Assembly: GCA_051155755.1 (NCBI GenBank)
Contig: DAXETY010000148.1
Span: 1-5,813 of the forward strand
Length of the DNA stretch: 5,813 nt
Direction of reading: 5' to 3'
Source: DAXETY01 sp051155755
Lineage (GTDB): Bacteria; Desulfobacterota; Desulfobacteria; Desulfobacterales; SG8-13
Each line of letters opens with the position of its first letter. Positions within the stretch are counted from its first letter, which is position 1. This document shows positions 5,681 through 5,813 of the stretch, one piece after another. The position numbers and the translations under genes were made by a program. Below the pieces are notes generated by a model that was not told where the DNA came from, did no database searches, and saw only the letters and a program-made list of their open reading frames with translations.

Positions 5681-5725
5681 TGAACCAATGAAACCAATTG
5701 AACCAATCAAACCAATGAAACAATC
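5681..5725. repeat. Inverted period-9 array, five units
   Basis: Plus-strand units are TGAACCAAT, GAAACCAAT, TGAACCAAT, CAAACCAAT and an 8-bp GAAACAAT. Read on the minus strand these are the ATTGGTTTC-type units of 5412-5447. The segment 5692-5705 is the perfect reverse complement of 5625-5638 (14 bp), and 5691-5705 of 5405-5419 (15 bp), so hairpins can form. It ends 5 nt before the hisD stop codon. Confidence 0.82.
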
Positions 5726-5730
5726 ATGCC

Positions 5731-5813
5731 CTACCCCTTTTTCTTCATCCGCAACCGCACTGCGTTGGCGTGGGCCGAAAGCCCCTCGATCTCGGCCAGG
5801 GTCATGATATCGG
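5731..5813 (-). CDS. hisD: C-terminal end of histidinol dehydrogenase, partial
   Basis: Only the last 26 codons and the TAG stop (5733-5731) are inside the window; the gene continues past the right edge. The visible tail reads LAEIEGLSAHANAVRLR followed by a basic end (MKKKG). A Glu-Gly-Leu-x-Ala-His-x-Asn-Ala-Val motif about 15 residues from the C-terminus is characteristic of HisD, where this His is a zinc ligand (His419 in E. coli). HisD performs the last two oxidation steps of histidine synthesis in the cytoplasm. It is unrelated in function to the fatty-acid genes and is separated from them by the repeat block. The call rests on a short tail but the motif is specific. Confidence 0.78.
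   Translation of the reverse strand, partial: DIMTLAEIEGLSAHANAVRLRMKKKG

Noticed and set aside
5238..5725. Possible CRISPR array
   Set aside because: The repeats are 7-9 bp contiguous units or one duplicated ~200-bp unit; there are no regular 24-40 bp repeats separated by unique spacers and no cas gene.

Overview
The window looks like a fatty-acid-oxidation locus from a GC-rich Gram-negative anaerobe. The best guess is a Desulfobacterota (sulfate-reducing or syntrophic deltaproteobacterial) lineage. That guess rests on the gene content: a NarI-like membrane subunit of the ETF:quinone oxidoreductase (EMO) type, an acyl-CoA dehydrogenase with a C-terminal extension, a fatty-acyl-CoA ligase, and a FadR-like TetR regulator. 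Taxonomy is inferred and was not tested by any search.

Layout. 1-536 (minus): 5' end of a membrane heme-b/iron-sulfur oxidoreductase gene, cut by the left edge. 537-800: divergent intergenic region with a FadR-like operator overlapping the oxidoreductase promoter, and a weaker candidate promoter for the rightward gene. 801-2501 (plus): LcfA/FadD-type long-chain acyl-CoA ligase. 2513-2563: two-way terminator between convergent genes. 2635-4449 (minus): 604-residue acyl-CoA dehydrogenase. 4499-5113 (minus): FadR-like TetR repressor, first gene of an operon with the dehydrogenase, apparently starting at a rare ATT codon. 5139-5186: its promoter with a second copy of the operator. 5238-5725: noncoding region made of a roughly 200-bp imperfect tandem duplication, itself built from short repeats of period 7, 8 and 9, plus an inverted 9-bp array. 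5731-5813 (minus): last codons of a probable hisD (histidinol dehydrogenase), cut by the right edge.

How it works together (inference from families and layout). The ligase activates a fatty acid to acyl-CoA. The dehydrogenase makes the first oxidation and passes electrons to electron-transfer flavoprotein (ETF). The membrane oxidoreductase would move those electrons from ETF into the quinone pool. The TetR protein would bind the two operators, which share 21 identical bases, and release them when acyl-CoA accumulates, thereby controlling its own operon and the oxidoreductase gene. The promoter, operator and start-codon geometry of the regulator fits together well. The repeat region is the least explained part of the window.
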